From assembly GCF_022288725.1 (NCBI RefSeq), contig NZ_JAKNTA010000006.1:127278-191277 (forward strand): a stretch of 64,000 nucleotides of DNA, written 5' to 3'. The translations under genes and the position numbers were made by a program. Positions 16,608-25,529 of this stretch are shown in pieces (within the stretch, counting starts at the first letter, position 1; each line of letters begins with the position of its first letter). The notes under the pieces were generated by a model. That model did no database searches. It was given only the letters and a program-made list of their open reading frames with translations, and was not told where the DNA came from. The DNA is from Kitasatospora sp. A2-31. Its GTDB lineage: Bacteria > Actinomycetota > Actinomycetes > Streptomycetales > Streptomycetaceae.

Positions 16608-16650
16608 CGCCCCGACCCCCCGTCCAGCATGCGGACAGGGGGTCGGGGCG
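16608..16650 (-). terminator. hairpin after DUF2017 gene
   Basis: The left arm ends CCCCGACCCCCCGTCC and the right arm begins GGACAGGGGGTCGGGG, with one mismatch around an 8-nt loop. It lies 33 bp after the DUF2017 stop. Confidence 0.8.
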
Positions 16651-16682
16651 CCCGGAGAACCGGGCAGGATCGGGCCGCGGGA

Positions 16683-17258
16683 TCAGTCCGCGATCGCCTC
16701 CAGCAGCGACTCCTGCAGGGCGCCCAGCCACAGGTAGGCCATCACCAGCGGCTTGCGCTCGTCGGTGTCCGGCAGGTCGTAGAGGCCCTGCTCGTCCTCC
16801 TCGGTGACGTCCAGCAGCACACCCAGGGTCAGCCGCAGGTCGTTCAGCGCGCCGAGCCAGCGCAGGCAGTCGGCCGCGGGCAGCTTGAGCACCCCGCCCT
16901 CGCCGCCGAGCCCGTCCAGCGTCCGGACCACCTGGAGCGCGTCCTCGCGCTTGCGGGCCCGCAGGTCGAGCTCGGTGTAGCGGCGGAACTCGCTGGACGC
17001 CGCCTTGCTCTCGGCGTCCGGCCGCTCCGACGGATCCCCGTACGCGTCGGGGAAGAGCCGGGCCAGTGCCGGGTCGGCGGGCGCCTCGGTCGGGCCCTCG
17101 GCGAACAGTGCGGCGAGCGGGTCACCGCCCTCGCCGCCCGGGCCCGGGCCGATCCGCTCCAGCAGCTGCACTTCCAGGGAGCGGAGGATCGAGGCCTCCC
17201 ACTCGTCCAGCGCGATCACCGCGCTGCCGCCGCCGGCACTCTCGAACAACCCAGCCAT
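16683..17258 (-). CDS. DUF2017 protein next to clpS
   Basis: A 191-residue acidic, mostly helical cytoplasmic protein matching the actinobacterial DUF2017 family: IALDEWEASILRSLEVQLLERIG near residues 15-37, the LARLFPDAYGDP block (about 64-75), EFRRYTELDLRARK and the LRWLGALNDLRLTLGVLLDV stretch. It follows clpS on the same strand with a 127-bp gap, an arrangement conserved across actinobacteria, so a link to the Clp degradation pathway is plausible but unproven. No catalytic motif is visible. Confidence 0.9.
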   Translation of the reverse strand: MAGLFESAGGGSAVIALDEWEASILRSLEVQLLERIGPGPGGEGGDPLAALFAEGPTEAPADPALARLFPDAYGDPSERPDAESKAASSEFRRYTELDLRARKREDALQVVRTLDGLGGEGGVLKLPAADCLRWLGALNDLRLTLGVLLDVTEEDEQGLYDLPDTDERKPLVMAYLWLGALQESLLEAIAD

Positions 17259-17385
17259 CTGTATCGGTCAGCCCGTCTTCGTCGTCTCGGTCGTCTTCGG
17301 TGGTGGTGTGCGGTGGTGCCGTGCGGGGCGCGGGGGCGCCGCCCGGCCGTGCCGGCGCGTCGCTCGCACCGACGCGCCGGGCGCG

Positions 17386-17679
17386 TCAGTCGTGCTGCAG
17401 CGTGGCCCAGAGCCCGTAGCCGTGCATCGCCTGCACGTCGCGCTCCATCTCCTCGCGCGAACCGCTGGAGACCACCGCCCGGCCCTTGTGGTGCACCTCC
17501 ATCATCAGCTTCCGGGCCTTGTCCTTCGGGTAGCCGAAGTAGGCCTGGAAGACGTACTGGACGTAGCTCATCAGGTTGACCGGGTCGTTGTGCACGATGG
17601 TCACCCAGGGCGTGTCCGGCTCCGCCACCGGCAGGCCTTCGACCTCCGGGCGCTCGATCTCCACGGGCGCGACACTCAC
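17386..17679 (-). CDS. clpS: ClpS adaptor
   Basis: A 97-residue ClpS: TPWVTIVHNDPVNLMSYVQYVFQAYFGYPKDKARKLMMEVHHKGRAVV in order, including the conserved NDP and the HHKG site. ClpS binds the N-domain of ClpC/ClpA and delivers N-degron substrates, with the NDxxN-type pocket reading the destabilising N-terminal residue. GTG 17679 with AGGA upstream gives the usual family length; the frame is open to 17763. It is divergent from pncB. Confidence 0.93.
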   Translation of the reverse strand: MSVAPVEIERPEVEGLPVAEPDTPWVTIVHNDPVNLMSYVQYVFQAYFGYPKDKARKLMMEVHHKGRAVVSSGSREEMERDVQAMHGYGLWATLQHD

Positions 17680-17833
17680 CGCCGGGTTCCTCTCAGCCGC
17701 TCTTCTCGCACATACCCCTTCAGCCCCCATGCTGCCATCCGGGGGACCTCCGGGCGATTCCACCCCCGGGCCTCACAGCGGCCCGGAACGAGAAATCGTC
17801 ACTCTGACGCTAAGTGGTAGTAGCATCATCTCC

Positions 17834-19150
17834 ATGGACGCCACTTCCGTACCCGCGGCCGGTTCGACCGCGCTGCTCACCGACCGCTACGAGCTCACCA
17901 TGCTGCAGGCCGCCCTGCGCAGCGGAGCGGCGCACCGCCGCTCCGTCTTCGAGGTGTTCACCCGCCGCCTCCCGAGCGGCCGCCGGTACGGCGTGGTGGC
18001 CGGGACCGGCCGGGTGCTGGACGCCGTCGAGAACTTCCGCTTCACCGCGGCGCAGCTCGACTGGCTGGCCGGCCAGGGCGTGGTCGACGACGACACGCTG
18101 CGCTACCTGGCCGACTACCGGTTCACCGGGGACATCCACGGCTACCCGGAGGGTGAGGTCTACTTCCCCGGCTCGCCGCTGCTCACGGTCTCGGGCACCT
18201 TCGCCGAGGCGGTGATCCTGGAGACGGTGATCCTGTCGATCCTCAACTTCGACTCGGCGATCGCGGCCGCCGCCTCCCGGATGACGTCCGCCGCCGGCGG
18301 GCGGCCGGTGATCGAGATGGGGGCCCGGCGCGCGCACGAGCAGGCCGCCGTCTCGGCCGCCCGTGCCGCCTACGTGGCGGGCTTCTCCGCCACCTCGGAC
18401 CTGCAGGCCGGGTTCACCCACGGCATCCCGACCACCGGCACCGCGGCGCACGCCTTCACCCTGGTGCACGACAGCGAGCAGGACGCCTTCCGGGCGCAGA
18501 TCGCCTCGATGGGCAAGGGCACCACGCTGCTGGTCGACACCTACGACCTGCGCGAGGCCGTGCGCACCGCCGTCGAGGTGGCCGGCCCCGAACTGGGCGC
18601 GGTCCGGATCGACTCGGGCGACCTCACGCTGCTCGCCCACCGGGTCCGCCGCCAGCTGGACGAGCTCGGCGCCCACCAGACGAAGATCATCGTCACCTCG
18701 GACCTGGACGAGTACGCGATCGCCGCGCTGGCGGCCGCCCCCGTCGACGGCTACGGCGTCGGCACCAGCCTGGTCACCGGCAGCGGGCACCCGACCTGCG
18801 CGATGGTCTACAAGCTGGTCGCGCGGGCCGGAACGGAGGACGGTCCGCTGGTGCCCGTCGCCAAGCGGGCGGCGAGCGGCAAGACCAGCATCGGCGGGCG
18901 CAAGTGGGCGGCCCGCCGCCCCGACGCGGACAGGGTGGCCGAGGCCGAGGTGGTCGGCACCGGGCCGGTCCCGGCCGAGCTGGAGCCGCACCTGCTCCAG
19001 GTGCCGCTGGTGCTGGCCGGCGAGGTGGTCGGCCGGGAGCCGCTGAGCGCGGCGCGCGAGCGGCACGTCCGGGCGCGGGCGGCCCTGCCCCTGTCGGCCA
19101 CCCAACTCTCCAAGGGCGACCCGGTGCTGTCGACCGAGCTGATCGTCTGA
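17834..19150 (+). CDS. pncB: nicotinate phosphoribosyltransferase
   Basis: A 438-residue enzyme converting nicotinate and PRPP to nicotinate mononucleotide in NAD salvage. Family landmarks are LLTDRYELTMLQAAL at residues 16-30, FEVFTRRLPSGRRYGVVAGTGRVLD, PVIEMGARRAH, GFTHGIPTTGTAAHAF (His in the phosphorylated-histidine region) and RIDSGDL followed by SDLDEYAI. ATG 17834 begins just after a run of short hyphenated repeats (CACT...AGTG, about 17800-17816) that could be an operator. The gene is followed 196 bp later by pncA, so the two encode consecutive steps: nicotinamide to nicotinate to NaMN. Confidence 0.95.
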   Translation: MDATSVPAAGSTALLTDRYELTMLQAALRSGAAHRRSVFEVFTRRLPSGRRYGVVAGTGRVLDAVENFRFTAAQLDWLAGQGVVDDDTLRYLADYRFTGDIHGYPEGEVYFPGSPLLTVSGTFAEAVILETVILSILNFDSAIAAAASRMTSAAGGRPVIEMGARRAHEQAAVSAARAAYVAGFSATSDLQAGFTHGIPTTGTAAHAFTLVHDSEQDAFRAQIASMGKGTTLLVDTYDLREAVRTAVEVAGPELGAVRIDSGDLTLLAHRVRRQLDELGAHQTKIIVTSDLDEYAIAALAAAPVDGYGVGTSLVTGSGHPTCAMVYKLVARAGTEDGPLVPVAKRAASGKTSIGGRKWAARRPDADRVAEAEVVGTGPVPAELEPHLLQVPLVLAGEVVGREPLSAARERHVRARAALPLSATQLSKGDPVLSTELIV

Positions 19151-19346
19151 CAGTCGGCGGCCCCGGCGGCGGGGGCGGGCGGCCGGGGCCGCGGGCGGGC
19201 GGCGGTCGACGGGCGGAGGTCCGTGCACGGCCGGGCCCTCCCGGGCCTTCCGCCCCCGGGTGCCACTGCCTACAGTCGACCGTAGAGTTCCCACCGGAAG
19301 CGCACAGAACAAGCGCAACCGTCCCCCACTACCGAGGATGCGAGCC

Positions 19347-19937
19347 ATGCACCGGGCACTGATCGTCGTCGACGTGCAGAACGACTTCTGCGAGGGCGGC
19401 AGCCTGGCCGTCGCCGGCGGGGCGGAGGTCGCCGCCGCGATCACCGACCTGATCGCCGAGTCCAGCCCCGGCTACCACCACGTCCTCGCCACCCGGGACA
19501 ACCACATCGACCCGGGCGACCACTTCTCCGACGACCCGGACTACGTCACCAGCTGGCCGGTGCACTGCGTGGCGGGCACCGAAGGGGTGGGCTTCCACCC
19601 CAACTTCGCCCCGTCCGTGACCTCCGGCGCGATCGAGGCGGTCTTCGACAAGGGCGCCTACTCGGCGGCGTACAGCGGTTTCGAGGGCGTGGACGAGAAC
19701 AACCGCGGGCCGATCGAGTGGCTGCGCGAGCGTCAGGTCACCGAGGTGGACGTGGTCGGGCTGGCCACCGACCACTGCGTCAAGGCCACTGCCCTGGACG
19801 CGGCCCGGGCCGGCTTCACCACCCGCGTCCTGCTGGACCTCACGGCCGGGGTGGCACCGGAGACCACGGCGGCCGCGCTGGCGGAGCTGCGGGCGGCCGG
19901 GGTCGAGCTGGTCGGTGAGCCGGTGGTGCAGGGCTGA
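19347..19937 (+). CDS. pncA: nicotinamidase (isochorismatase-like cysteine hydrolase)
   Basis: A 196-residue PncA. The catalytic triad is visible as Asp9 (VVDVQNDF), Lys102 (FDKGAYS) and Cys144 (TDHCVKAT). Metal ligands are probably Asp51, His53 and His73. It deamidates nicotinamide to nicotinate, the substrate of PncB encoded upstream, and would also activate pyrazinamide. ATG 19347 is chosen because GAGGA lies eight bases before it; an ATG at 19338 is less well spaced. Confidence 0.94.
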   Translation: MHRALIVVDVQNDFCEGGSLAVAGGAEVAAAITDLIAESSPGYHHVLATRDNHIDPGDHFSDDPDYVTSWPVHCVAGTEGVGFHPNFAPSVTSGAIEAVFDKGAYSAAYSGFEGVDENNRGPIEWLRERQVTEVDVVGLATDHCVKATALDAARAGFTTRVLLDLTAGVAPETTAAALAELRAAGVELVGEPVVQG

Positions 19938-19953
19938 CCCACGGGCCGCCGGG

Positions 19954-20201
19954 GGTGGGGCCGCGCCGTCATGGGGGCCACCGTGGTGGGGGCCACCGTG
20001 GTGGGGCCGCGCCGTCATGGGGGCCGCCTGGTCGGCTGGTCGATCGGTCACCCGGCCGCCGGATGCCGTGGGTCGGGCGAGCCGGTCGCTCGGGGGACGG
20101 ACAGTTCTCGCAGGTCGGTGGGCAGGTCGGGCGGGCGGCAAGGTCGGGCGGGCGGGCAGGTCGAGCGGGTCGGGCAGGTCGGTCAGGTCAAGCGGGTCGG
20201 G
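19954..20201. repeat. G-rich direct repeats downstream of pncA
   Basis: The gap 19938-20260 has no convincing gene. A 26-bp sequence is repeated exactly at 19954-19979 and 20000-20025, with GGGGCCACCGTGGT duplicated between, and 20111-20201 consists of irregular GGTCGG(GC) copies. It looks like slippage-generated filler between convergent genes. Confidence 0.75.
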
Positions 20202-20260
20202 TGGCCCGACCGCGGGGACGGCCGCCCGGCAGCGGGGGTGAACACCCGGTCCCCGCAAGC

Positions 20261-21328
20261 TCAGCCCTCGGTGACCAGCAGCTCCACCACGTCGGTGCCG
20301 CCCTCCCGGAAGGCCTCCCGCAGCTCGGCGCCGACGGCGTCGGGCTCCACGGCCAGCCGGGCACCGGAGAGGTAGACCACCCGGATCCCCAGGTACTCCA
20401 TCCGGTGCTGGCCACCGCGCACCCAGGCCGCCTCCCCCTCGCTGACGCACCGCAGGTCCGAGTCCACCTCCACCGCGACGCCCTCCTGCGGCCAGTAGAG
20501 GTCCGGCACCGCGATGTAGGTGCCGCCGCGCATCCGCAGCTCGGGCCCGGCCAGGGGAACGGGCAGCAGCCACTCGTCCACCAGCGTGCCGAGCCGCTCC
20601 AGCACCGCCTCCCGCTCGGAGGCCAGCAGCTCGTCCAGCGCGGCCCGCACCCGGGCGTCGCCGACCAGGCCGGACTCGGTCAGCTCCGCGGCCAACTCCC
20701 GCACCGTGCAGCGGATCTCGGGGCGGCTCACGGCCTCCCGCAGCACCTCGCGGATCGGCAGCGCGACACCCGCGCCGAACGCGGGGGCGGCTCCGTCGCC
20801 GGCCCCCTCCGCGGCCTCGTCGGCGGCCCCGTCGGCCGTCCACTCGGCCAGCGCGTCGGCCACTGCCCGGGCGACCGGCGCGCAGGCCAGGCCGTGCACC
20901 GAGCGGGCCACCAACTCCCTCTCGGTGCGCCGGATCCGGACCTCGCCGGCATCCTTCAGCCGGCGCTGACGGGGCACCAGGACGTCCACCCCGGTGACGG
21001 CGGGCAGCCGGGGCACCGCCGCGAAGCCGTACAGCGCGAGCGCGGCGGTACCGGTGATCACCGCGCCCTCCCGGCGCCCCTCCTCGCGGCCGTTCTGTGC
21101 CGCATAGAGCAGGGCGGCCCACATCCGCTGCTCCGGCGTGGGCTCGCCGGACTGCAACAGGTAGACCCGGGGCAGCAGGCGCTGCCAGGGACCGCCCCGG
21201 CGGCAGTGCTCGGTGATGACCCTGGCCGGCACGCCACGGGCGCGCAGCTGGCTGGCGGTGACGACGTTCTGCTGACGCTTCGCCAGCTCCTCCAGGGACG
21301 GGGGCGGCGAGGGAATCCGGTAGCTCAT
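20261..21328 (-). CDS. AbiEi-like / DUF559-type protein
   Basis: A 355-residue protein. The N-terminal 75 residues (LEELAKRQQNVVTASQLRARGVPARVITEHCRRGGPWQRLLPRVYLL) match the winged-helix of AbiEi-type antitoxins. The C-terminal 80 residues (YIAVPDLYWPQEGVAVEVDSDLRC ... HRMEYLGIRVVYLS) resemble the Vsr/DUF559 restriction-endonuclease fold, with Asp and Glu in the expected PD...EVD pattern. Such HTH-plus-nuclease-like proteins are common singletons in actinobacteria. No AbiEii partner is adjacent, so abortive infection function is not supported. A 20-residue Ala/Gly/Glu-rich insertion sits in the middle. Confidence 0.8.
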   Translation of the reverse strand: MSYRIPSPPPSLEELAKRQQNVVTASQLRARGVPARVITEHCRRGGPWQRLLPRVYLLQSGEPTPEQRMWAALLYAAQNGREEGRREGAVITGTAALALYGFAAVPRLPAVTGVDVLVPRQRRLKDAGEVRIRRTERELVARSVHGLACAPVARAVADALAEWTADGAADEAAEGAGDGAAPAFGAGVALPIREVLREAVSRPEIRCTVRELAAELTESGLVGDARVRAALDELLASEREAVLERLGTLVDEWLLPVPLAGPELRMRGGTYIAVPDLYWPQEGVAVEVDSDLRCVSEGEAAWVRGGQHRMEYLGIRVVYLSGARLAVEPDAVGAELREAFREGGTDVVELLVTEG

Positions 21329-21594
21329 GCGGACACCATCCCCAACAGCTCCGGCCGCTCACCGGCCACCTGACGCACTGTTACCCAACCGTCGCGAAAC
21401 CGGGACCACCCCGCACTAAAGTCCCCATACCCTCACCCATTCGGAGTATTGGCGCTTATATGGTTGTCCTCTTTACTCCTGTCCCGCTCTCCACCGTTCC
21501 CACGACCAGGTCGTCTGACCGTGAGTGACCAAGGGCATACGGAAAACGCCCTCCGGGCGTCACTCCCGCTCCCTGGATTGCCTACCCTTAGTTC

Positions 21595-22155
21595 ATGTCA
21601 CGTGACGAGACCGCCGGCCTCCGCGCGGCCCAGCTCCGCCTCGGCCGTCTGCCCGGATACGTCCGCCGGCCGGACCCGGCCCGCCGCAGCGGCGCAGAGG
21701 GCCATACGTACAAGAAGGGCTGGGAGGTCCGCTTCACCGCCCGCAGCGAGGCGGAGATAGCCGAGATCCGCGACCTGGTGGTCGCCGCCGGATTCGCCCC
21801 GGCCAGACCCTTCTTCAAAGGCCATCAGCTGATCCAGCCGGTGTACGGGATGGCCGCCGTCCAGGCCTACCTGGCCGCCAGAGAGGCGGCCGAGGAGCAC
21901 GCCGCCCGAGCGGCCGGCCGCGGTCGGCGCAGCACCGCCGAAGCCGCGAGCGAGGGCGGGAAGCACGCCGCGTCGACGGCGGAGGCGGCCGAGGCGCCGG
22001 CCACCGCGGCGACCGCGGCGGCGGCGGCAGCGGCGGCCGCCGCCAAGGCCGAACTGGCCCGACGGCGGGCCGTCGAGGCGTTCCCCACCCAGCTCGAACG
22101 GTGCGCCGTGGCGGACGACCGGATCTCCCCCGCGGAGGCCCGCCAACCACACTGA
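21595..22155 (+). CDS. conserved protein of unknown function with Ala-rich C-terminal half
   Basis: A 186-residue protein in two parts. Residues 1-90 are compact and look conserved (GYVRRPDPARRS, KKGWEVRFTARSEAEIAEIRDLVVAAGFAPARPFFKGHQLIQPVYG), suggesting a small alpha/beta domain. Residues 95-165 are Ala/Glu-rich with a run of Ala, probably a long helix or disordered tail. A -10-like TACCCT about 10 bases before ATG suggests a leaderless mRNA. I do not recognise the family or infer a function. Confidence 0.7.
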   Translation: MSRDETAGLRAAQLRLGRLPGYVRRPDPARRSGAEGHTYKKGWEVRFTARSEAEIAEIRDLVVAAGFAPARPFFKGHQLIQPVYGMAAVQAYLAAREAAEEHAARAAGRGRRSTAEAASEGGKHAASTAEAAEAPATAATAAAAAAAAAAKAELARRRAVEAFPTQLERCAVADDRISPAEARQPH

Positions 22156-22816
22156 TCGACCGTCACTCCGCAGGCGCACTCCCTTCGTCGCCCCCGCCGC
22201 CGCCCCCGTCACCGACCCCCGCCGCGATCCTTCCGCGGCGGCGGCACCGGACGGCCGTCCGCCGCTCACGGGGCCGACCGGCCAACGACCGCGGACACCC
22301 CGCGGACACCCGCCGCCCCCGGCATCGGCTCGCGCCACGGCCCTCGCGCCCGGCCCGCGCCGCGCCCCTCCCGGACTGCGCCACCCGCCCGGCGCGCCAC
22401 CTCTCACGGGAGCGCGCCCCACGCCCGCACGCCCACTTCCGCACCCGCCTCCACCGCCGCGCGCGCGACCGGGAGCGCGGGTGCGGCTTCACGCCGCGGG
22501 TGTGGACGCGACCCGGTGAACCGCCTACGGTGGCCCCTCGACAAACCTGCGCCCACTCCTCGCCCACCCCCGCCCGTCACCCCTCGCCGACCGGCCACGA
22601 CGCCCGCGTACCAAGGCTCCCGGCAGCTCCGCACGCCACCCCGGCCACCGGCGCCGCCACTCCGCCGCCGGCCGTCCCGCTCCCCTCGCTCCACCCCGTG
22701 CGCCCCGCGCCGACCCGTCGACCCGCCGTCCCCGCACCCGCTCACCACCGGAACCGGCCGCGCGATGGCACCTTCTGGGCATTCAATCCGATTGGTCACC
22801 CAGCGCACCGAGCGCC
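22156..22816 (+). other. gene-free, strongly C-rich stretch
   Basis: I see no protein with credible features in any frame; open frames on both strands encode Arg/Pro-rich shadows. The plus strand is markedly C-rich and G-poor for about 550 bp, resembling a Rho-utilisation region downstream of the 186-residue gene. TTGGTC (about 22792) and TACCGT (22817-22822) may be the promoter of the next gene. Confidence 0.5.
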
Positions 22817-22879
22817 TACCGTAGAGTGAGCACAGATGATCGACCGTCAGATTCCCATCTCACTTGCCGAGAAGCCGAG

Positions 22880-23461
22880 ATGACCAATCGTCACGACAGT
22901 GGCGCCGAGCCTCCCCCGGGGCTCGACGAAACGCCGGCCGTACCGCTGGAGTTCGCGGCGTTCTGCGAGCTGCACCGGCCGCGTTACCTCAGCTATGCCC
23001 GGGTCTGGCTGCCCGAGCGGGCCGAGGCTGCCGACGCGGTCCAGCAGGCCTTTGCCGAAATAGCAGTCCACTGGCGAGAGTTGCTGGGAAGTTCGAATCC
23101 GACGGCGCACGCCTGGCAGATCCTGCGCGAAACCGTCGCCGCTCACAGCACCGGCGGGCCGGTGGGCGCCGGCTCCACCGGTTCCGGCGGCCCGGCCGCG
23201 GACGGCCTGACCACGGACGGGCCGGCGGCGGACGGCAGGAACGCCGACGGCCGGTCCGCGGACGGCGGGACCGGCTCGGGGCGGGGTGCGTACCTGAGCA
23301 CCGTGGACCGGGCCGATCGGCCGCCCGACGACGACCTCGCCATCCTGCACTACGTGGTCGGCCTCGCCGCCCCGGAGATCGCCGACGTCATCGGCACCGA
23401 CACGGCCAGCGTGGCCGGCCGGCTCCGCCGCACCATGCTGCGCGAGGCCTCCGGCTGGTGA
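22880..23461 (+). CDS. sigma-factor-like regulatory protein (region 2 and 4-like)
   Basis: A 193-residue protein. Residues about 20-75 (EFAAFCELHRPRYLSYARVWLPERAEAADAVQQAFAEIAVHWREL) resemble sigma-70 region 2, and the last 40 (LAILHYVVGLAAPEIADVIGTDTASVAGRLRRTML) resemble region 4 with a helix-turn-helix. They are joined by an unusual 50-residue linker of GPAADG/RNADG-type repeats, so it is an ECF-like or anti-terminator-like regulator rather than a standard sigma factor. Start is uncertain: ATG 22880 has a weak GAGAAG site; an in-frame GTG at 22826 would lengthen it by 18 residues but overlaps the predicted promoter. Confidence 0.65.
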   Translation: MTNRHDSGAEPPPGLDETPAVPLEFAAFCELHRPRYLSYARVWLPERAEAADAVQQAFAEIAVHWRELLGSSNPTAHAWQILRETVAAHSTGGPVGAGSTGSGGPAADGLTTDGPAADGRNADGRSADGGTGSGRGAYLSTVDRADRPPDDDLAILHYVVGLAAPEIADVIGTDTASVAGRLRRTMLREASGW

Positions 23462-23549
23462 CCGGAGGCAGGTGGCGGGGACGCGTGGCGGGCGGGGGCG
23501 GTTGCGGGGGCGCGTGGCGGGCGGGCACGGGGCGCGGGCGCGCGGGGGG

Positions 23550-24137
23550 TCAGGCGCGCTCGCCCGTCACGTCGTAGAGGTGGTGGCCCGGGTCGTGGAC
23601 CAGGTAGCGGGAGAACGACTCGACCGTGAACCGCGCGCCGTCGCTGCGGTTGCCGGTGCGCAGCCACTGCGCGCCCTCGACCCGCTCGAACGCGTCCGCG
23701 AGGACCTGCGCGGCCTCGGTCAGATCGGCCGCGACCGTCTTCGGCTCCTGCTCCCCGTACCGCTCGGCGACGGCCGTCGCGTCCTGGTCCCAGTTGGGGA
23801 AGTCCGGGCCGTCCTGGTCGAGCATGAGGTCCAGCCGGAACCGGAACAGGCGGAAGACGTCCCGCACGTGGCAGGCGTACTCCAGGTCCGACCAGGTGTC
23901 CGGGGCGGGCCGGCGGCGCAGCTCCGCCTCGTCCCCGGCCAGTACGGCCGCCCAGGCCTCGGCGTTGGCCCGGATCAGCCCGGGGACGGCCGTGCGCGCC
24001 ACGGCACCGGAGTCCAGGCCGCAGTCCGGGCAGGGACGCTCCAGGACCCAGGTCCAGTCCTTGGTGTCGGGGACGATGCCCTCGGCAGGGGCGGTGGCGG
24101 CGGGCGGGGCGGCGGACTGCCGCTCAGACGTGGTCAT
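23550..24137 (-). CDS. DinB-family protein
   Basis: A 195-residue four-helix-bundle protein of the DinB/mycothiol-dependent isomerase superfamily. The three metal-binding histidines can be placed in CHVRDVFRLF (about residue 92) and in LVHDPGHHLYDV near the C-terminus. A DWTWVLERPCPDCGLDSGAV block near residues 26-45 is characteristic of a streptomycete subgroup. The reaction is unknown; thiol-dependent transferases of this fold use mycothiol. ATG 24137 is chosen because the upstream open frame is not protein-like. It is followed by a convergent sigma-like gene. Confidence 0.87.
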   Translation of the reverse strand: MTTSERQSAAPPAATAPAEGIVPDTKDWTWVLERPCPDCGLDSGAVARTAVPGLIRANAEAWAAVLAGDEAELRRRPAPDTWSDLEYACHVRDVFRLFRFRLDLMLDQDGPDFPNWDQDATAVAERYGEQEPKTVAADLTEAAQVLADAFERVEGAQWLRTGNRSDGARFTVESFSRYLVHDPGHHLYDVTGERA

Positions 24138-24224
24138 GCGTCCAGGATGGCCGGGCCGATCCCCCTCCCACCAGCGGCGACAGCGCCAGCGGGCGCCGAA
24201 ATCCTGCCAGTGGGCCACCGCACC

Positions 24225-24740
24225 CTAGGCGCCGCCCCGCTCCTCCCGCTCGTACGCCTCGCGGGCCTCCAACAGCGTGGCCAGGTTGGCCCGGCTCCAC
24301 TCGCACACCGCGTCCATCGGCCCGAGCAGCGACCGGCCGAGCGGTGTCAGCGCGTACTCCACCCGCGGCGGGTTCTCGTCGAACTCGGTCCGGCTCACCA
24401 CGCCGTCCTGCTCCATCGCCCGTAGCGACTCGGCGAGCACCTTCGCCGTGATGCCGACCAGCGGCACCCTGAGCTCGGAGAACCGGCGCGAGCCGCCCTC
24501 CAGGCAGCGCATCAGCTTCCAGGTCCACTTCTTGCCGCCCAGCACCGGCAGTGTCACGACCGGGCAGGCCGGGTCGAAGAAGTCCGCGGGCAGCGGTGCG
24601 GCCGCCTCCGAGGGCCCGGTCGCCGAAGGCCCGGCCGTCGGGGGCCCGGCTGTCGGGGGCCCGGTCGTGGGGGGCCCGGTCGTGGGGGGCCCGGCCGTCG
24701 GGGCTCCGGGTGGCAGGGAGACGAGCGCGGTCTTCGTCAT
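24225..24740 (-). CDS. HxlR-family transcriptional regulator with repeat N-terminus
   Basis: A 171-residue protein. The C-terminal 110 residues are an HxlR winged helix: CPVVTLPVLGGKKWTWKLMRCLEGGSRRFSELRVPLVGITAKVLAESLRAMEQDGVVSR. Residues 10-50 are a collagen-like (GPPTxG)n run encoded by 15-bp tandem repeats (about 24613-24707), absent from normal HxlR proteins. It is divergent from an NAD(P)-binding oxidoreductase gene 129 bp away, the classical HxlR arrangement, so it probably controls that gene. A likely operator region is 24780-24850; I see no convincing palindrome. Confidence 0.88.
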   Translation of the reverse strand: MTKTALVSLPPGAPTAGPPTTGPPTTGPPTAGPPTAGPSATGPSEAAAPLPADFFDPACPVVTLPVLGGKKWTWKLMRCLEGGSRRFSELRVPLVGITAKVLAESLRAMEQDGVVSRTEFDENPPRVEYALTPLGRSLLGPMDAVCEWSRANLATLLEAREAYEREERGGA

Positions 24741-24869
24741 GCCCCGACGGTAGCCGACGCACCGTCCGCCCAGGCCCCCGCCGGTACCGTTGAAGTAACC
24801 GGCACCCCCCGGTCTACCGTCACGGCAACGGCGGGGCGAAAGCGCCCCCGACGAGCGGACGGAGGACCG

Positions 24870-25529
24870 ATGGGCAGCACCGGCAATCAGGTCGAGCGGG
24901 ACGTGGTCGTCTTCGGCGCGGGCGGCCAGGTCGGCCGTGCCGTGGTCGCCGAGGCGAGGCGGCGCGGGCTGGCGGTCACCGCCGCGGTCCGCGACCCCGA
25001 GCGCCACCGGGACCTCGGCGGCGCGGGCGTCGCGGTCGTACGCTGCGACGTCACCGACGGAGCCGCCGTCGCCGCCACCGCCCGCGGCCACGCGGCTGCC
25101 GTCAGCACCGTCTACACGCCCGACGTCCCGTCCACGCAGTTCTACTCCGCCGCCACCGCCGCCCTGGTGGCCGGCCTCGACGCGGCCGGGGTCCGCCGAC
25201 TGGTCCACGTGGGCGTCGCCACCACGCTGGAGACCGCGCCCGGCGTCGCCGTCCACGACGACCCCGCGTTCCCCGAGGCGTACCGCGCCTTCTCCCGCGG
25301 CCACGCCCGCGCGCTCGACCTGCTCCGTGAGGCCGGCGGCGCTCTCGACTGGGTGGTGGTCACCCCGCCCCTCGACCTCGACCGGACCGCCCCCGGCACC
25401 GGCCGCTACCGGACGGGCGGCCCCCAGGTGCTCGGCGACCGCATCGCCCAGGCCGATCTCGCCCTGGCGGTGGTCGACCAGCTCACCGCGCCGACCCGCC
25501 ACCGGGAGCAGATCGCCGTCGCCGAGTAG
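24870..25529 (+). CDS. NAD(P)-binding NmrA-like oxidoreductase
   Basis: A 219-residue Rossmann protein. The dinucleotide loop is VVVFGAGGQVGRAVVAEARRRG near residues 12-33, followed by AAVRDPERHRDLGGAGVAVVRCDVTD, where Arg suggests NADP preference. LVHVGVATTLE and the late DWVVVTPPLDLD fit the atypical SDR/NmrA branch. The Tyr-x-x-x-Lys pair of classical SDRs is not seen, so it may be a sensor or reductase of uncertain activity. Start ATG 24870 has GGAGGA only three to four bases upstream. HxlR regulators frequently govern such genes. Confidence 0.85.
   Translation: MGSTGNQVERDVVVFGAGGQVGRAVVAEARRRGLAVTAAVRDPERHRDLGGAGVAVVRCDVTDGAAVAATARGHAAAVSTVYTPDVPSTQFYSAATAALVAGLDAAGVRRLVHVGVATTLETAPGVAVHDDPAFPEAYRAFSRGHARALDLLREAGGALDWVVVTPPLDLDRTAPGTGRYRTGGPQVLGDRIAQADLALAVVDQLTAPTRHREQIAVAE

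Noticed and set aside
22163..22808. Several open frames of 85-134 residues in the C-rich gap
   Set aside because: Arg/Gly-rich sequence without a ribosome site or domain; open only because of GC content.
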